Shown here: one piece after another, positions 38,826 to 47,385 of the stretch
Numbering within the stretch: position 1 is the stretch's first letter
Layout of the letters: each line of letters opens with the position of its first letter
NCBI RefSeq assembly: GCF_001598055.1
Contig: NZ_CP014844.1
Coordinates: forward strand, 3,313,642 to 3,377,641
Length of the DNA: 64,000 bases
Reading direction: 5' to 3'
Source of the DNA: Cupriavidus nantongensis
GTDB taxonomy: Bacteria > Pseudomonadota > Gammaproteobacteria > Burkholderiales > Burkholderiaceae
The notes under the pieces: model-generated
Database searches by the model: none
What the model saw: the letters and a program-made list of their open reading frames with translations, nothing else
What the model was told of the DNA's origin: nothing
Program-made: the position numbers and the translations under genes

Positions 38826-39086
38826 ATGAAAGAAGGCATTCACCCGAATTACCGCGAAGTCGTGTTCCAGGACATGTCCAGCGACTTCAGCTTCATCACC
38901 CGCTCGACCATCCAGACCAAGGACACGATCGTGAAGGACGGCAAGGAATACCCGCTGGCCAAGATCGAAGTCTCGTCGGAATCGCACCCGTTCTACACCG
39001 GCACCCAGAAGATCATGGACACCGCCGGCCGCGTGGAAAAGTTCCGCCAGAAGTTCGGCAACAAGCTGGGCAAGGCTGCGAAGTAA
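38826..39086 (+). CDS. rpmE2: 50S ribosomal protein L31, type B (zinc-free)
   Basis: An 86-residue L31 of the C-minus type: it starts [16 protein letters not shown] and has none of the cysteines that bind zinc in the type A protein. Such paralogues replace the zinc form when zinc is scarce, freeing the metal. AGAAAGGACTCATC upstream is a good ribosome site. A -10-like CATAAT lies at 38705-38710. I looked for a Zur operator in the 197-base leader and did not see one. Confidence 0.95.
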   Translation: MKEGIHPNYREVVFQDMSSDFSFITRSTIQTKDTIVKDGKEYPLAKIEVSSESHPFYTGTQKIMDTAGRVEKFRQKFGNKLGKAAK

Positions 39087-39147
39087 TCGCTTTCAGCGAC
39101 CCCGCTTCGCGCCAGCCGCGGACAAGTTCCGGGCGAGCGCGAACCAG

Positions 39148-39175
39148 CAAAGAGGCAGCATCGGCTGCCTCTTTG
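39148..39175 (+). terminator. Intrinsic terminator of rpmE2
   Basis: A perfect 12-bp stem CAAAGAGGCAGC/GCTGCCTCTTTG with an ATCG loop, 61 bases after the stop. T residues occur within the 3' arm. Confidence 0.8.
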
Positions 39176-39359
39176 CATTTGTGCCGTAGCGCCGCACAGG
39201 CAAGCCCTGTCGGCCCTCGCAGCCCGGCCGGCACTACCTGCTATTCGGACTTACCCCCACATTCCGTGAGGCTTCCACGCCATGCCACGGCCACGCGGCC
39301 ACTGCATGCGCGATACTGTGGCCTTCGCGCCATGGCGCCACGGCCCGACCTGAGCATCG

Positions 39360-41147
39360 ATGCGTCAAGCCAACACCTCACCCGTCCAGTTGACCGCAGC
39401 CGCCACCGGCGCCCTGCCGCGCGCGCTGCTGCTGGCCATCTGCATCATCTACGGCCTGGTCGGCCTGTTCGGGCGCGACCCCTGGAAGAACGAGGACGCC
39501 GCCGGCTTTGGCGTGATGTGGCAGCTCGCCACCGGCAGCACCCACGACTGGCTGATGCCCAACATCGTCGGCCGCCCGTACAGCGAGGACGGCCCGCTGG
39601 TGTTCTGGATCGGCGCGCTGATGATCCGCGGCTTCGGCGGCTGGCTGGGCGCGACCGACGCGGCGCGGCTGGCGACGGCGTTGTTCTTCTTCGCCACCTG
39701 CGCCTGCATCTGGTACACCACCTACCTGCTGGGCCGGCGCGATGAGGTCCAGCCCTTTGCCTATGCCTTCGGCGGCCAGCCCAATGCGCGCGACTACGGC
39801 CGCACGCTGGCCGACGGCGCGCTGCTGATCTTCCTCGCCTGCGTGGGCCTGGCCATGCGCGGGCACGAGACCACGCCGCAGGTCGGCCAGGTCGCGTTCA
39901 TCGCGCTGGCGCTGTACGGCATGGTGCGCAGCCTCGACAAGCCCACCCAGGGCAGCCTGATCTATGGCGCCGCGCTGGGCGGCCTGACGCTGGCGAGCGG
40001 ACCGCTGCTGGCGCTGGCGCTGCTGTTCGGCACGGCGGTGTGCGCGCTGGTGTGCAAGCCGCTGCCATGGCGGCGCCTTGCCGCGGTTGCGATTCCGCTG
40101 GCGCTGCTGATCGTGGCGGCATGGCTGGCGGCCGCCTATTTCGGCGCGGCCGACCGCAACGAGGCCGTGACCTTTATCCGCGAATGGTCGCGCTATGACC
40201 GCCGCAGCTACGGCTCGCCCAATATGGCGACGTTCGGCTTCAACATGCGCAACCTGTTCCTGTACACGTGGCCGGTGTGGCCGATCGCGGGCTGGGCCTG
40301 GATCGCCTGGACCGGCATGCGCCGGGCGCCCCATGTCGCGGCGCCGCTGGCGCTGCTGCTGCCGGTGCTGGTGCTGCTGTTTTTGCAGCGCAGTGCCGGC
40401 GACGTGCAGTTCATCCTGCTGTTGCCGCCGATGGCGGTGCTGGCCGCCTTTGCGCTGCCGACGCTGGCGCGCGGCGTGATCAACGCCATCGACTGGTTCG
40501 CGCTGCTGTTCTTCACCATCTTCGGCGGCACGGTCTGGTTTATGTGGATCGCCAAGACCACCGGCTGGCCGCCGCGCATCGCGCGCAACGTGTTCCGCCA
40601 GCTGCCTGGCTACCAGCATGAATTCACCATCGCCGCGGTGGTGTTTGCGCTGGCGGCGACGCTGGCCTGGGTGCTGATCGTGCGCTGGCGCCTGTCGCGC
40701 GCGCCCAAGCAGATCTGGCGCCCGGTGGTGATTTCCGCGGCCGGCACCACGCTGATGTGGGTGATGGCGATGACGCTGTGGCTGCCGTCGATCAACTACG
40801 GCAAGACTTATCGCGACGTGGCCCAGGCGGCATCGATGGCGCTGCCGCCGGCCTACCAGTGCGTGCAGCCGATCCGCATGGGCGATGCGCAGCTGGCATC
40901 GTTCGCCTACTTCGGCCATATCCGCTTCGGCGGCCCCAACGACGGCTGCGACGTGCTGCTGCGCCACGATTCGGTCGACTACGGCGAGCCGGGCAATATC
41001 TCGCACTTCGAGTGGCGGCTGATCTGGGAAGGCCGGCGCCCGGCCGACCGCGACGAGCGCTTCCGCATGTACCGCCTGGTCGATACCGCACGCGCGGTCC
41101 ACCCGCGCCCCGACCTGCCGCGACGCCGGCTGCCGCGCCAGCCCTGA
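39360..41147 (+). CDS. Polytopic membrane protein, probable PMT/ArnT-like (GT-C) glycosyltransferase
   Basis: A 595-residue protein with about eleven or twelve membrane helices and a soluble C-terminal part. The first external loop has the acidic pair in GRDPWKNEDAAGFGVMW followed by MPNIVGRPYSEDGPLVFWIGA, a layout like the Dxx/ExD loop of GT-C glycosyltransferases of the PMT/ArnT group, which use polyprenyl-phosphate sugars on the periplasmic side. The C-terminal domain (CVQPIRMGDAQLASFAYFGH...) is periplasmic by this topology. The acceptor is unknown; lipid A or a glycan are possibilities. The start has a weak ribosome site. Confidence 0.7.
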   Translation: MRQANTSPVQLTAAATGALPRALLLAICIIYGLVGLFGRDPWKNEDAAGFGVMWQLATGSTHDWLMPNIVGRPYSEDGPLVFWIGALMIRGFGGWLGATDAARLATALFFFATCACIWYTTYLLGRRDEVQPFAYAFGGQPNARDYGRTLADGALLIFLACVGLAMRGHETTPQVGQVAFIALALYGMVRSLDKPTQGSLIYGAALGGLTLASGPLLALALLFGTAVCALVCKPLPWRRLAAVAIPLALLIVAAWLAAAYFGAADRNEAVTFIREWSRYDRRSYGSPNMATFGFNMRNLFLYTWPVWPIAGWAWIAWTGMRRAPHVAAPLALLLPVLVLLFLQRSAGDVQFILLLPPMAVLAAFALPTLARGVINAIDWFALLFFTIFGGTVWFMWIAKTTGWPPRIARNVFRQLPGYQHEFTIAAVVFALAATLAWVLIVRWRLSRAPKQIWRPVVISAAGTTLMWVMAMTLWLPSINYGKTYRDVAQAASMALPPAYQCVQPIRMGDAQLASFAYFGHIRFGGPNDGCDVLLRHDSVDYGEPGNISHFEWRLIWEGRRPADRDERFRMYRLVDTARAVHPRPDLPRRRLPRQP

Positions 41148-41282
41148 CCGGCTATTCGCTGATAGCCATCTCTGGCCGAAGCACCTGACACATACCGCAG
41201 CGCCTGACGCGCCCACGAACCATTCCGGCCGCAGGCGGCTGCGGGGCTGGACTTCCAGTCCGCCCCCCCTGCCGAGCCCTCA

Positions 41283-42635
41283 ATGACACTGTTCCAAGAC
41301 CTTCGTCGCATTGCCAGCCTGGCCGCCCCGGTGCTGGCCGGGCAACTCGCCGTGATCGCCTTCGGCGTGATCGATACCGTGATGGCCGGGCGCGCATCCG
41401 CCACCGACCTCGCCGCCGTGGGCCTGGGCGGGTCGATCTACGTGACCATCTATATCAGCCTGATGGGCGTGCTGCAGGCACTGTCGCCCATCGCCGGCCA
41501 GCTCTATGGTGCCGGCCGCCTCGAGGCAATCGGTGCGGAAGTGCGACAGGCCGCCTGGCTGGGCGCGGCGCTGGCGCTGCCTGGCGTGCTGCTGCTGGCG
41601 TTTCCCGGTCCGCTGCTGGCCTTCGCCAAGGCGCCGCCGGAACTGGTCGAGAAGGCCACCGCCTACCTGCATTTCGGCGCCTTCGGCCTGCCGGCGGCAT
41701 TGGCCTTCCGCATTTACTCGGCGCTGAACAATGCGCTGTCGCGGCCGATCATGGTGACGGTGCTGCAGGTCGCGGGGCTGGCGCTGAAGGTGCCGCTCAA
41801 CGCCTGGTTCATCCACGGCGGCCTGGGCGTGCCGGCGATGGGCGGCCCCGGCTGCGGCCTGGCGTCGACGCTGATCAGCTGGACCTGGTGCATCGCCGGA
41901 GTGCTGATCCTGCGTTATGGCAGCGCCTACCATGCGCTGCGCATCTTCGACACCTGGAGCTGGCCCGCGGCCGCGCCGCTGCGCGCGCTGTTGCGGCTGG
42001 GCGTGCCGATGGGATTGACCTACCTGATCGAGATCACGTCGTTCACGCTGATGTCGATCTTCATCACGCGCCTGGGCACGGTGACGCTCGCCGGCCACCA
42101 GATCATCGCCAACCTTGGCGCCGTGGCGTACATGCTGCCGCTGTCGCTTGGGATTGCGACCTCGACGCTGGTGGCGCAGCATCTCGGCGCGCGCGACCGG
42201 GCTGGCGCCAGCCGCCTTGCCTGGCGCGGCATCCGCATGGCGGTGGTGCTGGCAGTGCTGACCGGCGCGCTGCTGTGGCTGCTGCGCAAGCCCGTGCTCG
42301 ACGCCTATGCCAGCGATCCCGCGGTGGTCGCCGCGGCGCTGCCGCTGGTGCTGTTCGTGGCGTTCTACCAGGCCTTCGACGCGGTGCAGGTGATGACGGC
42401 CTTTATCCTGCGCGCGTACAAGATCGCACTGATCCCGACCGTGATCTACGCCGGCTCGCTGTGGGGCATCGGGCTGGGCGGCGGTTACGTGCTGGGCTTT
42501 GGCCTGATCGACGGCATGCCGGCCTTCACGCGCGGCGCGAGCGGCTTCTGGCTGGCCAACAGCATCAGCCTGGGTATTGCAGGCGCGCTGCTGGTGCGGT
42601 ATTTCAGCCGGGTCAGCAGGGATTCGGAAAACTGA
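41283..42635 (+). CDS. MATE-family multidrug/metabolite efflux transporter
   Basis: A 450-residue antiporter with twelve predicted helices in two similar halves. The first half begins LRRIASLAAPVLAGQLAVIAFGVIDTVMAG, and the second repeats the pattern at LRLGVPMGLTYLIEI. NorM-type MATE proteins export cationic drugs and metabolites using Na+ or H+ gradients; the substrate is undetermined. Its stop is 18 bases before a hairpin that also carries a tRNA-Asp tail remnant. Confidence 0.92.
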   Translation: MTLFQDLRRIASLAAPVLAGQLAVIAFGVIDTVMAGRASATDLAAVGLGGSIYVTIYISLMGVLQALSPIAGQLYGAGRLEAIGAEVRQAAWLGAALALPGVLLLAFPGPLLAFAKAPPELVEKATAYLHFGAFGLPAALAFRIYSALNNALSRPIMVTVLQVAGLALKVPLNAWFIHGGLGVPAMGGPGCGLASTLISWTWCIAGVLILRYGSAYHALRIFDTWSWPAAAPLRALLRLGVPMGLTYLIEITSFTLMSIFITRLGTVTLAGHQIIANLGAVAYMLPLSLGIATSTLVAQHLGARDRAGASRLAWRGIRMAVVLAVLTGALLWLLRKPVLDAYASDPAVVAAALPLVLFVAFYQAFDAVQVMTAFILRAYKIALIPTVIYAGSLWGIGLGGGYVLGFGLIDGMPAFTRGASGFWLANSISLGIAGALLVRYFSRVSRDSEN

Positions 42636-42653
42636 GTCGAGGAGTGGAAAAGA

Positions 42654-42677
42654 AAAAGCCCGCTTGCGCGGGCTTTT
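42654..42677. terminator. Terminator hairpin, first copy
   Basis: AAAAGCCCGC/GCGGGCTTTT with a TTGC loop. It serves the MATE gene (+). The identical hairpin occurs again at 42799-42822 behind the tRNA cassette, and both are attached to a tRNA-Asp 3' end, so this copy probably arose by duplication of the tRNA terminator. Confidence 0.85.
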
Positions 42678-42680
42678 CAA

Positions 42681-42705
42681 ATTGGCGGAGTGGACGGGAC
42701 TCGCC
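42681..42705 (-). pseudogene. tRNA-Asp 3'-end remnant
   Basis: About 22 bases (from TTGGCGGAGTGGACGG onward to ACTCG) match the CCA end, acceptor and part of the T arm of tRNA-Asp, then the match stops. It is too short to be a gene. Here the acceptor strand and T-arm bases are the standard ones (CCACTCC and CGAGTCCC when read on the minus strand). Confidence 0.8.
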
Positions 42706-42790
42706 TACGTGCCGCAGGCCGCTGCTGCGCCTGCAGGCGCAGCCCTTCTCGTCCCGCCGCGAGCCGCGCACGCGGCTCGCTCCACTCCGT
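42706..42790. repeat. Palindrome-rich insert between tRNA-Asp tail copies
   Basis: Contains a 20-bp perfect palindrome (42724-42743, GCTGCGCCTG/CAGGCGCAGC) and a hairpin with 10-bp arms GCGAGCCGCG/CGCGGCTCGC (42759-42780). It ends in TCCACTCCG, the inverted copy of CGGAGTGGA from the tRNA remnant on its left. It looks like a REP-type extragenic element, not a gene. Confidence 0.55.
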
Positions 42791-42798
42791 ACAAAAGA

Positions 42799-42822
42799 AA
42801 AAGCCCGCTTGCGCGGGCTTTT
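42799..42822 (-). terminator. Terminator of the first tRNA cassette
   Basis: Stem AAAAGCCCGC/GCGGGCTTTT. On the minus strand it is followed by TTTTTCTTTTG and lies seven bases after the CCA end of tRNA-Asp, so it ends the Ala-Glu-Asp transcript. Confidence 0.88.
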
Positions 42823-42828
42823 CAAAAT

Positions 42829-42905
42829 TGGCGGGGTGGACGGGACTCGAACCCGCGACCCCCGGCGTGACAGGCCGGTATTCTAACCGACTGAACTACC
42901 CCTCC
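42829..42905 (-). tRNA. tRNA-Asp (GTC), copy 1
   Basis: 77 nt with encoded CCA; anticodon GTC in the loop of CCGGCCTGTCACGCCGG; D and T arms standard (GGGTTCGAGTCCC). The acceptor stem has two mismatches: A3 opposite C70 and G5 opposite A68. Copy 2 has only the second. Function with two acceptor mismatches is doubtful. Confidence 0.93.
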
Positions 42906-42974
42906 TTAGTCGGCTGCCGGCTCAAGCTCCTGCTTGAGACGACATGCTGGACGTCTGATTACGCCCGGCTGTGT

Positions 42975-43050
42975 TGGCGTCCCCTAGGGGATTCGAACCC
43001 CTGTACTCACCGTGAAAGGGTGATGTCCTAGACCTCTAGACGAAGGGGTC
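42975..43050 (-). tRNA. tRNA-Glu (TTC), copy 1
   Basis: 76 nt with CCA; anticodon TTC in CACCCTTTCACGGTG. Compared with copy 2 it differs at two bases: position 2 is A, giving an A2-A71 mismatch in the acceptor stem, and a D-arm C is replaced by T (GAGGTCTAGG for GAGGCCTAGG). Confidence 0.93.
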
Positions 43051-43116
43051 AGAAACTTGTCTTTCAACACGTTCCGTCTGGCACCAACCGGTACTGCCTG
43101 GCTGGAACCTGAATCT

Positions 43117-43192
<76 letters not shown>

Positions 43193-43269
43193 GTATCCGG
43201 TACTCTGGACGGTTACTGCTGGATTCTTCCACCGCCACGCTTACGCAGCGTTTGCAGCGAAGACAGGTT

Positions 43270-43297
43270 TATATAGCGATTTCGGCAACGAATGCAA
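43270..43297 (-). promoter_or_regulatory. Promoter of tRNA cassette 1
   Basis: Read on the minus strand: TTGCAT (43297-43292), 16-base spacer, TATATA (43275-43270). It stands about 80 bases before tRNA-Ala copy 1, in an AT-rich gap between the two cassettes. Confidence 0.7.
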
Positions 43298-43352
43298 CAT
43301 ATCTTATTGCATTTACCGCGATTCAGAACATAATCCCTCACCCAAAAGGAAA

Positions 43353-43386
43353 ACCCGCATGGCGGTTACACCATGCGGGTCTAGTT
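43353..43386 (-). terminator. Terminator of tRNA cassette 2
   Basis: 10-bp stem ACCCGCATGG/CCATGCGGGT with an 8-base loop (43353-43380), followed on the minus strand by TTTTCC. It begins seven bases after the CCA end of tRNA-Asp copy 2. Its sequence is unrelated to the terminator of cassette 1. Confidence 0.82.
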
Positions 43387-43387
43387 T

Positions 43388-43464
43388 TGGCGGAGTGGAC
43401 GGGACTGGAACCCGCGACCCCCGGCGTGACAGGCCGGTATTCTAACCGACTGAACTACCCCTCC
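43388..43464 (-). tRNA. tRNA-Asp (GTC), copy 2
   Basis: 77 nt with CCA; anticodon GTC. The acceptor is GGAGGGG with CCACTCC, leaving a G5-A68 mismatch. The T loop reads TTCCAGT in place of TTCGAGT, so the conserved purine at position 57 is a C. Cassette spacing to copy 1 is exactly 559 bases. Confidence 0.93.
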
Positions 43465-43533
43465 TTAGTCGGCTGCCGGCTCAAGCTCCTGCTTGAGACG
43501 ACATGCTGGACGTCTGATTACGCCCGGCTGTGT

Positions 43534-43609
43534 TGGCGTCCCCTAGGGGATTCGAACCCCTGTACTCACCGTGAAAGGGTGATGTCCTAGGCCTCTAGAC
43601 GAAGGGGAC
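43534..43609 (-). tRNA. tRNA-Glu (TTC), copy 2
   Basis: 76 nt with CCA; anticodon TTC; acceptor GTCCCCT pairs fully with AGGGGAC, D arm standard. This is the intact tRNA-Glu of the two. Confidence 0.97.
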
Positions 43610-43675
43610 AGAAACTTGTCTTTCAACACGTTCCGTCTGGCACCAACCGGTACTGCCTGGCTGGAACCTGAATCT

Positions 43676-43751
<76 letters not shown>

Positions 43752-43821
43752 ATGGTACTTCCATTTACTGCAACTTGCTGCATTTTCGCCTGAATTAACT
43801 ACCGTTTCAAGCGAAGCCAAG

Positions 43822-43849
43822 ATTATATATCAATCATTAATCTTTGCAA
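43822..43849 (-). promoter_or_regulatory. Promoter of tRNA cassette 2
   Basis: On the minus strand: TTGCAA (43849-43844), 16-base spacer, consensus TATAAT (43827-43822). The region is AT-rich compared with its surroundings, as expected for a stable-RNA promoter. Confidence 0.82.
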
Positions 43850-43974
43850 GTTCCCGTTTCAGCTTTTTTCGCCTGCTCCGCACTTCAATAATCCGTTCAG
43901 AGATAACGAAGATCCTTGCGGATCCGCCGGCCCGCTTGGTCGCTTTGTAGCTGCCGCGCTGCAGGGAGAACGAG

Positions 43975-44003
43975 ATTATGCGCAAGTCCTGGCCGAAGCG
44001 CAA
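43975..44003 (-). promoter_or_regulatory. Promoter-like site between gltX and the tRNA cassettes
   Basis: On the minus strand: TTGCGC (44003-43998), 17-base spacer, CATAAT (43980-43975). It points to the tRNA genes about 125 bases upstream of their own promoter. It may be a second tRNA promoter, or start a short unannotated RNA. Confidence 0.5.
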
Positions 44004-44043
44004 GCCCCGGCGCGGACTTTTTTTGCGTCTTTTCAGGCAGCGC

Positions 44044-45444
44044 TCAGGCCGCGGCGGCCAGGCGGCGCAGCACCGTGTCGCGCCCGAACAGCTCCAGCAC
44101 CGCATCGATGCTCGGCGTCTGCAACTGCCCCGCCACCAGCAGCCGTACCGGCATGGCCAGCTTGGGCATCTTCAGCCCGAACTCGGCCAGCACGGCCTTG
44201 AAGGCGGCGCTGATCTCTGCGCGGGTCCACGCCGGCAGCGCCGCCAGCCGGGCCGACAGTGCCGCCAGCGCCGGCTGGATCTCCGGGGTCAGATGTTCCG
44301 CCTTGAGCGCGGCATCGGCCTGCGGCTCGCCGCGATAGAACAGCAGCGCGGCCTGCGCGACTTCCTTCAGCGTGTTGGCGCGGTCCTTCACCAGCGCAAC
44401 CACGCCAACCAGGTCGGCCCCTTCCACCCTGCCGCCCAGCGCCTCGATAAAGGGCTGCGTCAGCGTGGCCAGGCGCTGGTTGTCGCCGACCTTGATGTAG
44501 TGGTTGTTGAGCCAGGCGAGCTTCTCGGGGTTGTACTGGGCCGGCGACTTGCCCAGGTGCTCCAGGTCGAACCATTCGACGAACTGCTCGCGCGAGAAGA
44601 TCTCGGCATCGCCGTGGGCCCAGCCCAGCCGCGCCAGGTAGTTCAGAACCGCCTCCGGCAGGTAGCCCTCGTCGCGGTACCCGGTCACGCTCATCGCGCC
44701 ATGGCGCTTGCTCATCTTCTCGCCCTGCTCGTTGAGCACGGTCGGCAGGTGCGCATAGACCGGCGGCGTGCCGCCCAGCGCGCGGATGATGTTGATCTGG
44801 CGCGGCGTGTTGTTGACGTGGTCGTCGCCGCGGATCACGTGGGTGATCTGCATGTCGAGATCGTCCACCACCACGCAGAAGTTGTAGGTGGGCGTGCCGT
44901 CGGGACGCGCGATCACCAGGTCGTCGAGCTCGTCGTTGGAAATCTCGATGCGGCCCTTGACCGCGTCGTCCCACACCACGCTGCCGCCGATGGGGTTCCG
45001 GAAGCGGATCACCGGGTCCACGCCGGCCGGCGGTTCGGGCAGCACCTTGCCCGGCTCGGGCCGCCAGAAGCCGTTGTAGCGCGGCTTTTCGCCGCGCTCG
45101 CGCTGGGCTTCGCGCAGCGCGTCCAGTTCCGCCGTGCTCATGTAGCAGCGATAGGCCAGACCGGCCTCGACCATCTGCGCCACCACCTCGCGATAGCGGT
45201 CCATGCGCTGCATCTGGTAGAACGGCCCCTCGTCGATATCCAGTTCCAGCCAGGCCATGCTTTCGAGGATCACGTCGACCGCTTCCTGCGACGAGCGCTC
45301 GACGTCGGTGTCCTCGATACGCAGGATGAAGTCGCCCTGCATGCGGCGGGCAAAGGCCCAGGGATAGAGCGCGGAGCGGATGTTGCCGAGATGAATAAAG
45401 CCGGTCGGGCTCGGCGCAAAGCGGGTGCGGACGCGTTGAGTCAT
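44044..45444 (-). CDS. gltX: Glutamyl-tRNA synthetase
   Basis: A 466-residue class I synthetase that charges tRNA-Glu. The HIGH-type motif is in [19 protein letters not shown], the KMSKS motif is EKMSKRHGA, and the C-terminal anticodon-binding helices follow. The start [15 protein letters not shown] at 45444 fits the family; the frame is open 40 codons upstream without support. The two tRNA-Glu genes lie within 1.1 kb downstream on the same strand, with promoters between. Confidence 0.97.
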   Translation of the reverse strand: MTQRVRTRFAPSPTGFIHLGNIRSALYPWAFARRMQGDFILRIEDTDVERSSQEAVDVILESMAWLELDIDEGPFYQMQRMDRYREVVAQMVEAGLAYRCYMSTAELDALREAQRERGEKPRYNGFWRPEPGKVLPEPPAGVDPVIRFRNPIGGSVVWDDAVKGRIEISNDELDDLVIARPDGTPTYNFCVVVDDLDMQITHVIRGDDHVNNTPRQINIIRALGGTPPVYAHLPTVLNEQGEKMSKRHGAMSVTGYRDEGYLPEAVLNYLARLGWAHGDAEIFSREQFVEWFDLEHLGKSPAQYNPEKLAWLNNHYIKVGDNQRLATLTQPFIEALGGRVEGADLVGVVALVKDRANTLKEVAQAALLFYRGEPQADAALKAEHLTPEIQPALAALSARLAALPAWTRAEISAAFKAVLAEFGLKMPKLAMPVRLLVAGQLQTPSIDAVLELFGRDTVLRRLAAAA

Positions 45445-45508
45445 GGTCAGGGGAAAAACAAGAAAGCCCGCGCGCGGTGGCGCGCAGGCTGGTGTATGTG
45501 CGGGCCCT

Positions 45509-45518
45509 GCATTATACC
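45509..45518 (-). promoter_or_regulatory. Extended -10 promoter of gltX
   Basis: On the minus strand TTGGTATAATG: consensus TATAAT (45516-45511) with the TGn extension. No good -35 is apparent, as is usual for extended -10 promoters. The leader of about 60 bases contains a GC-rich inverted repeat (GCCCGCGCGC/GCGCGCAGGC region, 45468-45489). Confidence 0.65.
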
Positions 45519-45703
45519 AACGCGTATTGCCTGGCCTCGCCCTCGCCCGGCCCATTGCGCGCACCGGCGCCGCGCGGAATCATTTATGCTTGCGCCGGTC
45601 TGAGCTGTGGCCGGCAGCCAGGCCGAGCGATGCGAACGTGGATCGAGAAGCACCCGCATCGCATCGCCGCCGCCGGTCCCACCTTGCTACCGATCCCCGC
45701 TGC

Positions 45704-46633
45704 ATGCAACGACGTCATTTTCTCGGCATCTCCGCCGCCGCCCTGCTGGCGGGCTGCGCCTTCGGCCCGCGCCCCGCGCCTCCGGTCGCGACCACACCGC
45801 CCTCCCCGCCCACGCCGCGGCCCGTCAAGATCGGCCTGGCGCTGGGCGGCGGCGCCGCGCGCGGCTTTGCCCATATCGGCGTGATCAAGGCGCTCGAGGC
45901 CCAGGGCATCCGCGCCGACCTGGTCACCGGCACCAGCGCCGGCGCGGTGGTGGCGGCGCTGTACGCGAGCGGGCTCAATGGCTTCGAGCTGAACAAGCTG
46001 GCCTTGACCATGGACGAGGCCGCGATCGCCGACTGGGCGCTGCCGTTCGGCACCCGCTTCGGCGGCTGGCTCAAGGGCGAGGCGCTGCAGAACTACGTCA
46101 ACCGCCTGGTGCAGAACCGCCCCATCGAAGCCATGAAGCTGCCGCTCGGCATCGTCGCCACCGACCTCAAGAGCGGCGACAAGATCCTGTTCCGCCGCGG
46201 CAACACGGGCCAGGCCGTGCGCGCTTCCAGCAGCGTGCCGGGCGTGTTCCAGCCGGTCTCGATCCAGGGGCACGACTATGTCGACGGCGGCCTGGTCGAA
46301 CCGGTGCCGGTGGATTCCGCGCGCAGCATGGGCGCGGACTTTGTCATTGCGGTCAATATCTCGGCCGACCCGTCGGCGCAGCAGCACGCCGGCCAGAGCG
46401 GCGTACTGCTGCAGACCACCGCGATCATGGGACAGTCGATCAACAAGATGGCGCTGGCGCGCGCCGACGTGGTGATCCGGCCGCAGCTGCCCGATATGGG
46501 CGGCAGCGACTTCAACGCGCGCAACCGCGCCGTGCTGGCGGGCGAACAGGCCACCGCGGCGGTCATGGCAACGCTGCGGCAGCGGCTGGAACAGGCCCGC
46601 TTGGCGCCGGCCGCCAAGGTGGCGGCGCAGTAG
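45704..46633 (+). CDS. Patatin-like phospholipase lipoprotein (RssA-like)
   Basis: A 309-residue serine hydrolase. The leader MQRRHFLGISAAALLAGC ends in a lipobox and starts with a twin Arg, so it is probably an exported lipoprotein. The patatin domain shows the oxyanion GGGAARGFAHIG, the nucleophile elbow GTSAG and the catalytic Asp in DGGLVEPVP. It should hydrolyse acyl esters of lipids; the real substrate is unknown. The ATG at 45704 is chosen because it gives the signal; the frame extends 87 codons further over the gltX promoter region. Confidence 0.88.
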   Translation: MQRRHFLGISAAALLAGCAFGPRPAPPVATTPPSPPTPRPVKIGLALGGGAARGFAHIGVIKALEAQGIRADLVTGTSAGAVVAALYASGLNGFELNKLALTMDEAAIADWALPFGTRFGGWLKGEALQNYVNRLVQNRPIEAMKLPLGIVATDLKSGDKILFRRGNTGQAVRASSSVPGVFQPVSIQGHDYVDGGLVEPVPVDSARSMGADFVIAVNISADPSAQQHAGQSGVLLQTTAIMGQSINKMALARADVVIRPQLPDMGGSDFNARNRAVLAGEQATAAVMATLRQRLEQARLAPAAKVAAQ

Positions 46634-46657
46634 TAGCCGCTGCTCTTCGGAAAACAA

Positions 46658-46681
46658 AAAGGACTGCCGCAGCAGTCCTTT
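46658..46681. terminator. Bidirectional terminator
   Basis: 10-bp stem AAAGGACTGC/GCAGTCCTTT with a CGCA loop, A-tract before and T-rich after. It lies between the convergent patatin-like (+) and NlpC/P60 (-) genes and has T-tracts on both strands. Confidence 0.88.
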
Positions 46682-46704
46682 CCTGTTTGGCGCGTCCTCA
46701 GCCG

Positions 46705-47385
46705 TCAGCCGCCGTACAGCGACGCGCGGGCCGCCTTGGGATCGTAGCGCTTGAGCGTCTCGACCATGCCGTCCAGGCCCTCGGCACTGCGCTCCTTGCC
46801 GTCGTCGATGCGGCGCGCGCCGTTGTAGCGGGTCACCCAATAGGCCGCGCGCATGTCGTCGACGCGGATCTTGCTGCCGGTGGACGGCGCGTGCACGAAC
46901 TTGTTGTCGCCGATATAGATGCCGACATGCGAGAAGGTCTGGCGCATGGTGTTGAAGAACACCAGGTCGCCCGGACGCAGGTCGCTGGTCGCCACGGTGG
47001 TGCCGACGCGGCTGATTTCGACGGAGCGGCGCGGCAGCATGAAGCCGAAGGTGTCATGGAACACGTAGCGGACGAAGCCGCTGCAGTCCAGACCGGACTC
47101 GGGCGTATTGCCGCCGAAGCGGTAACGCACGCCGATCAGGCCCAGCGCGTTCATGACCAGGTCGCCAGCCTTGCTGGCAACGTTGCTGGTGGAATTCACC
47201 ACCGACGACAGCAAGCCGCGCTTGCCTTCCGGATGCGCATCCACGGCCTGGGCCGCGGATTCGATACGGGTGTCGGCATCCTTGAATACCGTATCCGCCA
47301 GCACTCCATTCGACACAGTCGCACCGCAGGCAAGGGCAAATCCGACGGCGGCGCGCGCCAGGGAATGAAGCACCGATCGCTGCAT
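46705..47385 (-). CDS. NlpC/P60 (C40) peptidoglycan endopeptidase
   Basis: A 226-residue secreted hydrolase. The signal peptide ends near NGVLA-DTVF. The catalytic domain (about 90-190) has the nucleophile Cys in LDCSGFVRYVF, the His of FSHVGIYIGDN and the third polar residue in FVHAP. It would cut the gamma-D-Glu to diamino acid bond of peptidoglycan stems in the periplasm. The ATG at 47385 has a good AGGAG; the frame extends 13 codons upstream without support. Confidence 0.92.
   Translation of the reverse strand: MQRSVLHSLARAAVGFALACGATVSNGVLADTVFKDADTRIESAAQAVDAHPEGKRGLLSSVVNSTSNVASKAGDLVMNALGLIGVRYRFGGNTPESGLDCSGFVRYVFHDTFGFMLPRRSVEISRVGTTVATSDLRPGDLVFFNTMRQTFSHVGIYIGDNKFVHAPSTGSKIRVDDMRAAYWVTRYNGARRIDDGKERSAEGLDGMVETLKRYDPKAARASLYGG

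Noticed and set aside
43252..43590. 112-codon plus-strand frame (and its 42690-43031 twin) reading AEWTGLEPATPGVTGRYS
   Set aside because: This is the translated antisense of tRNA-Asp and tRNA-Glu, a well-known spurious protein in databases, not a gene.
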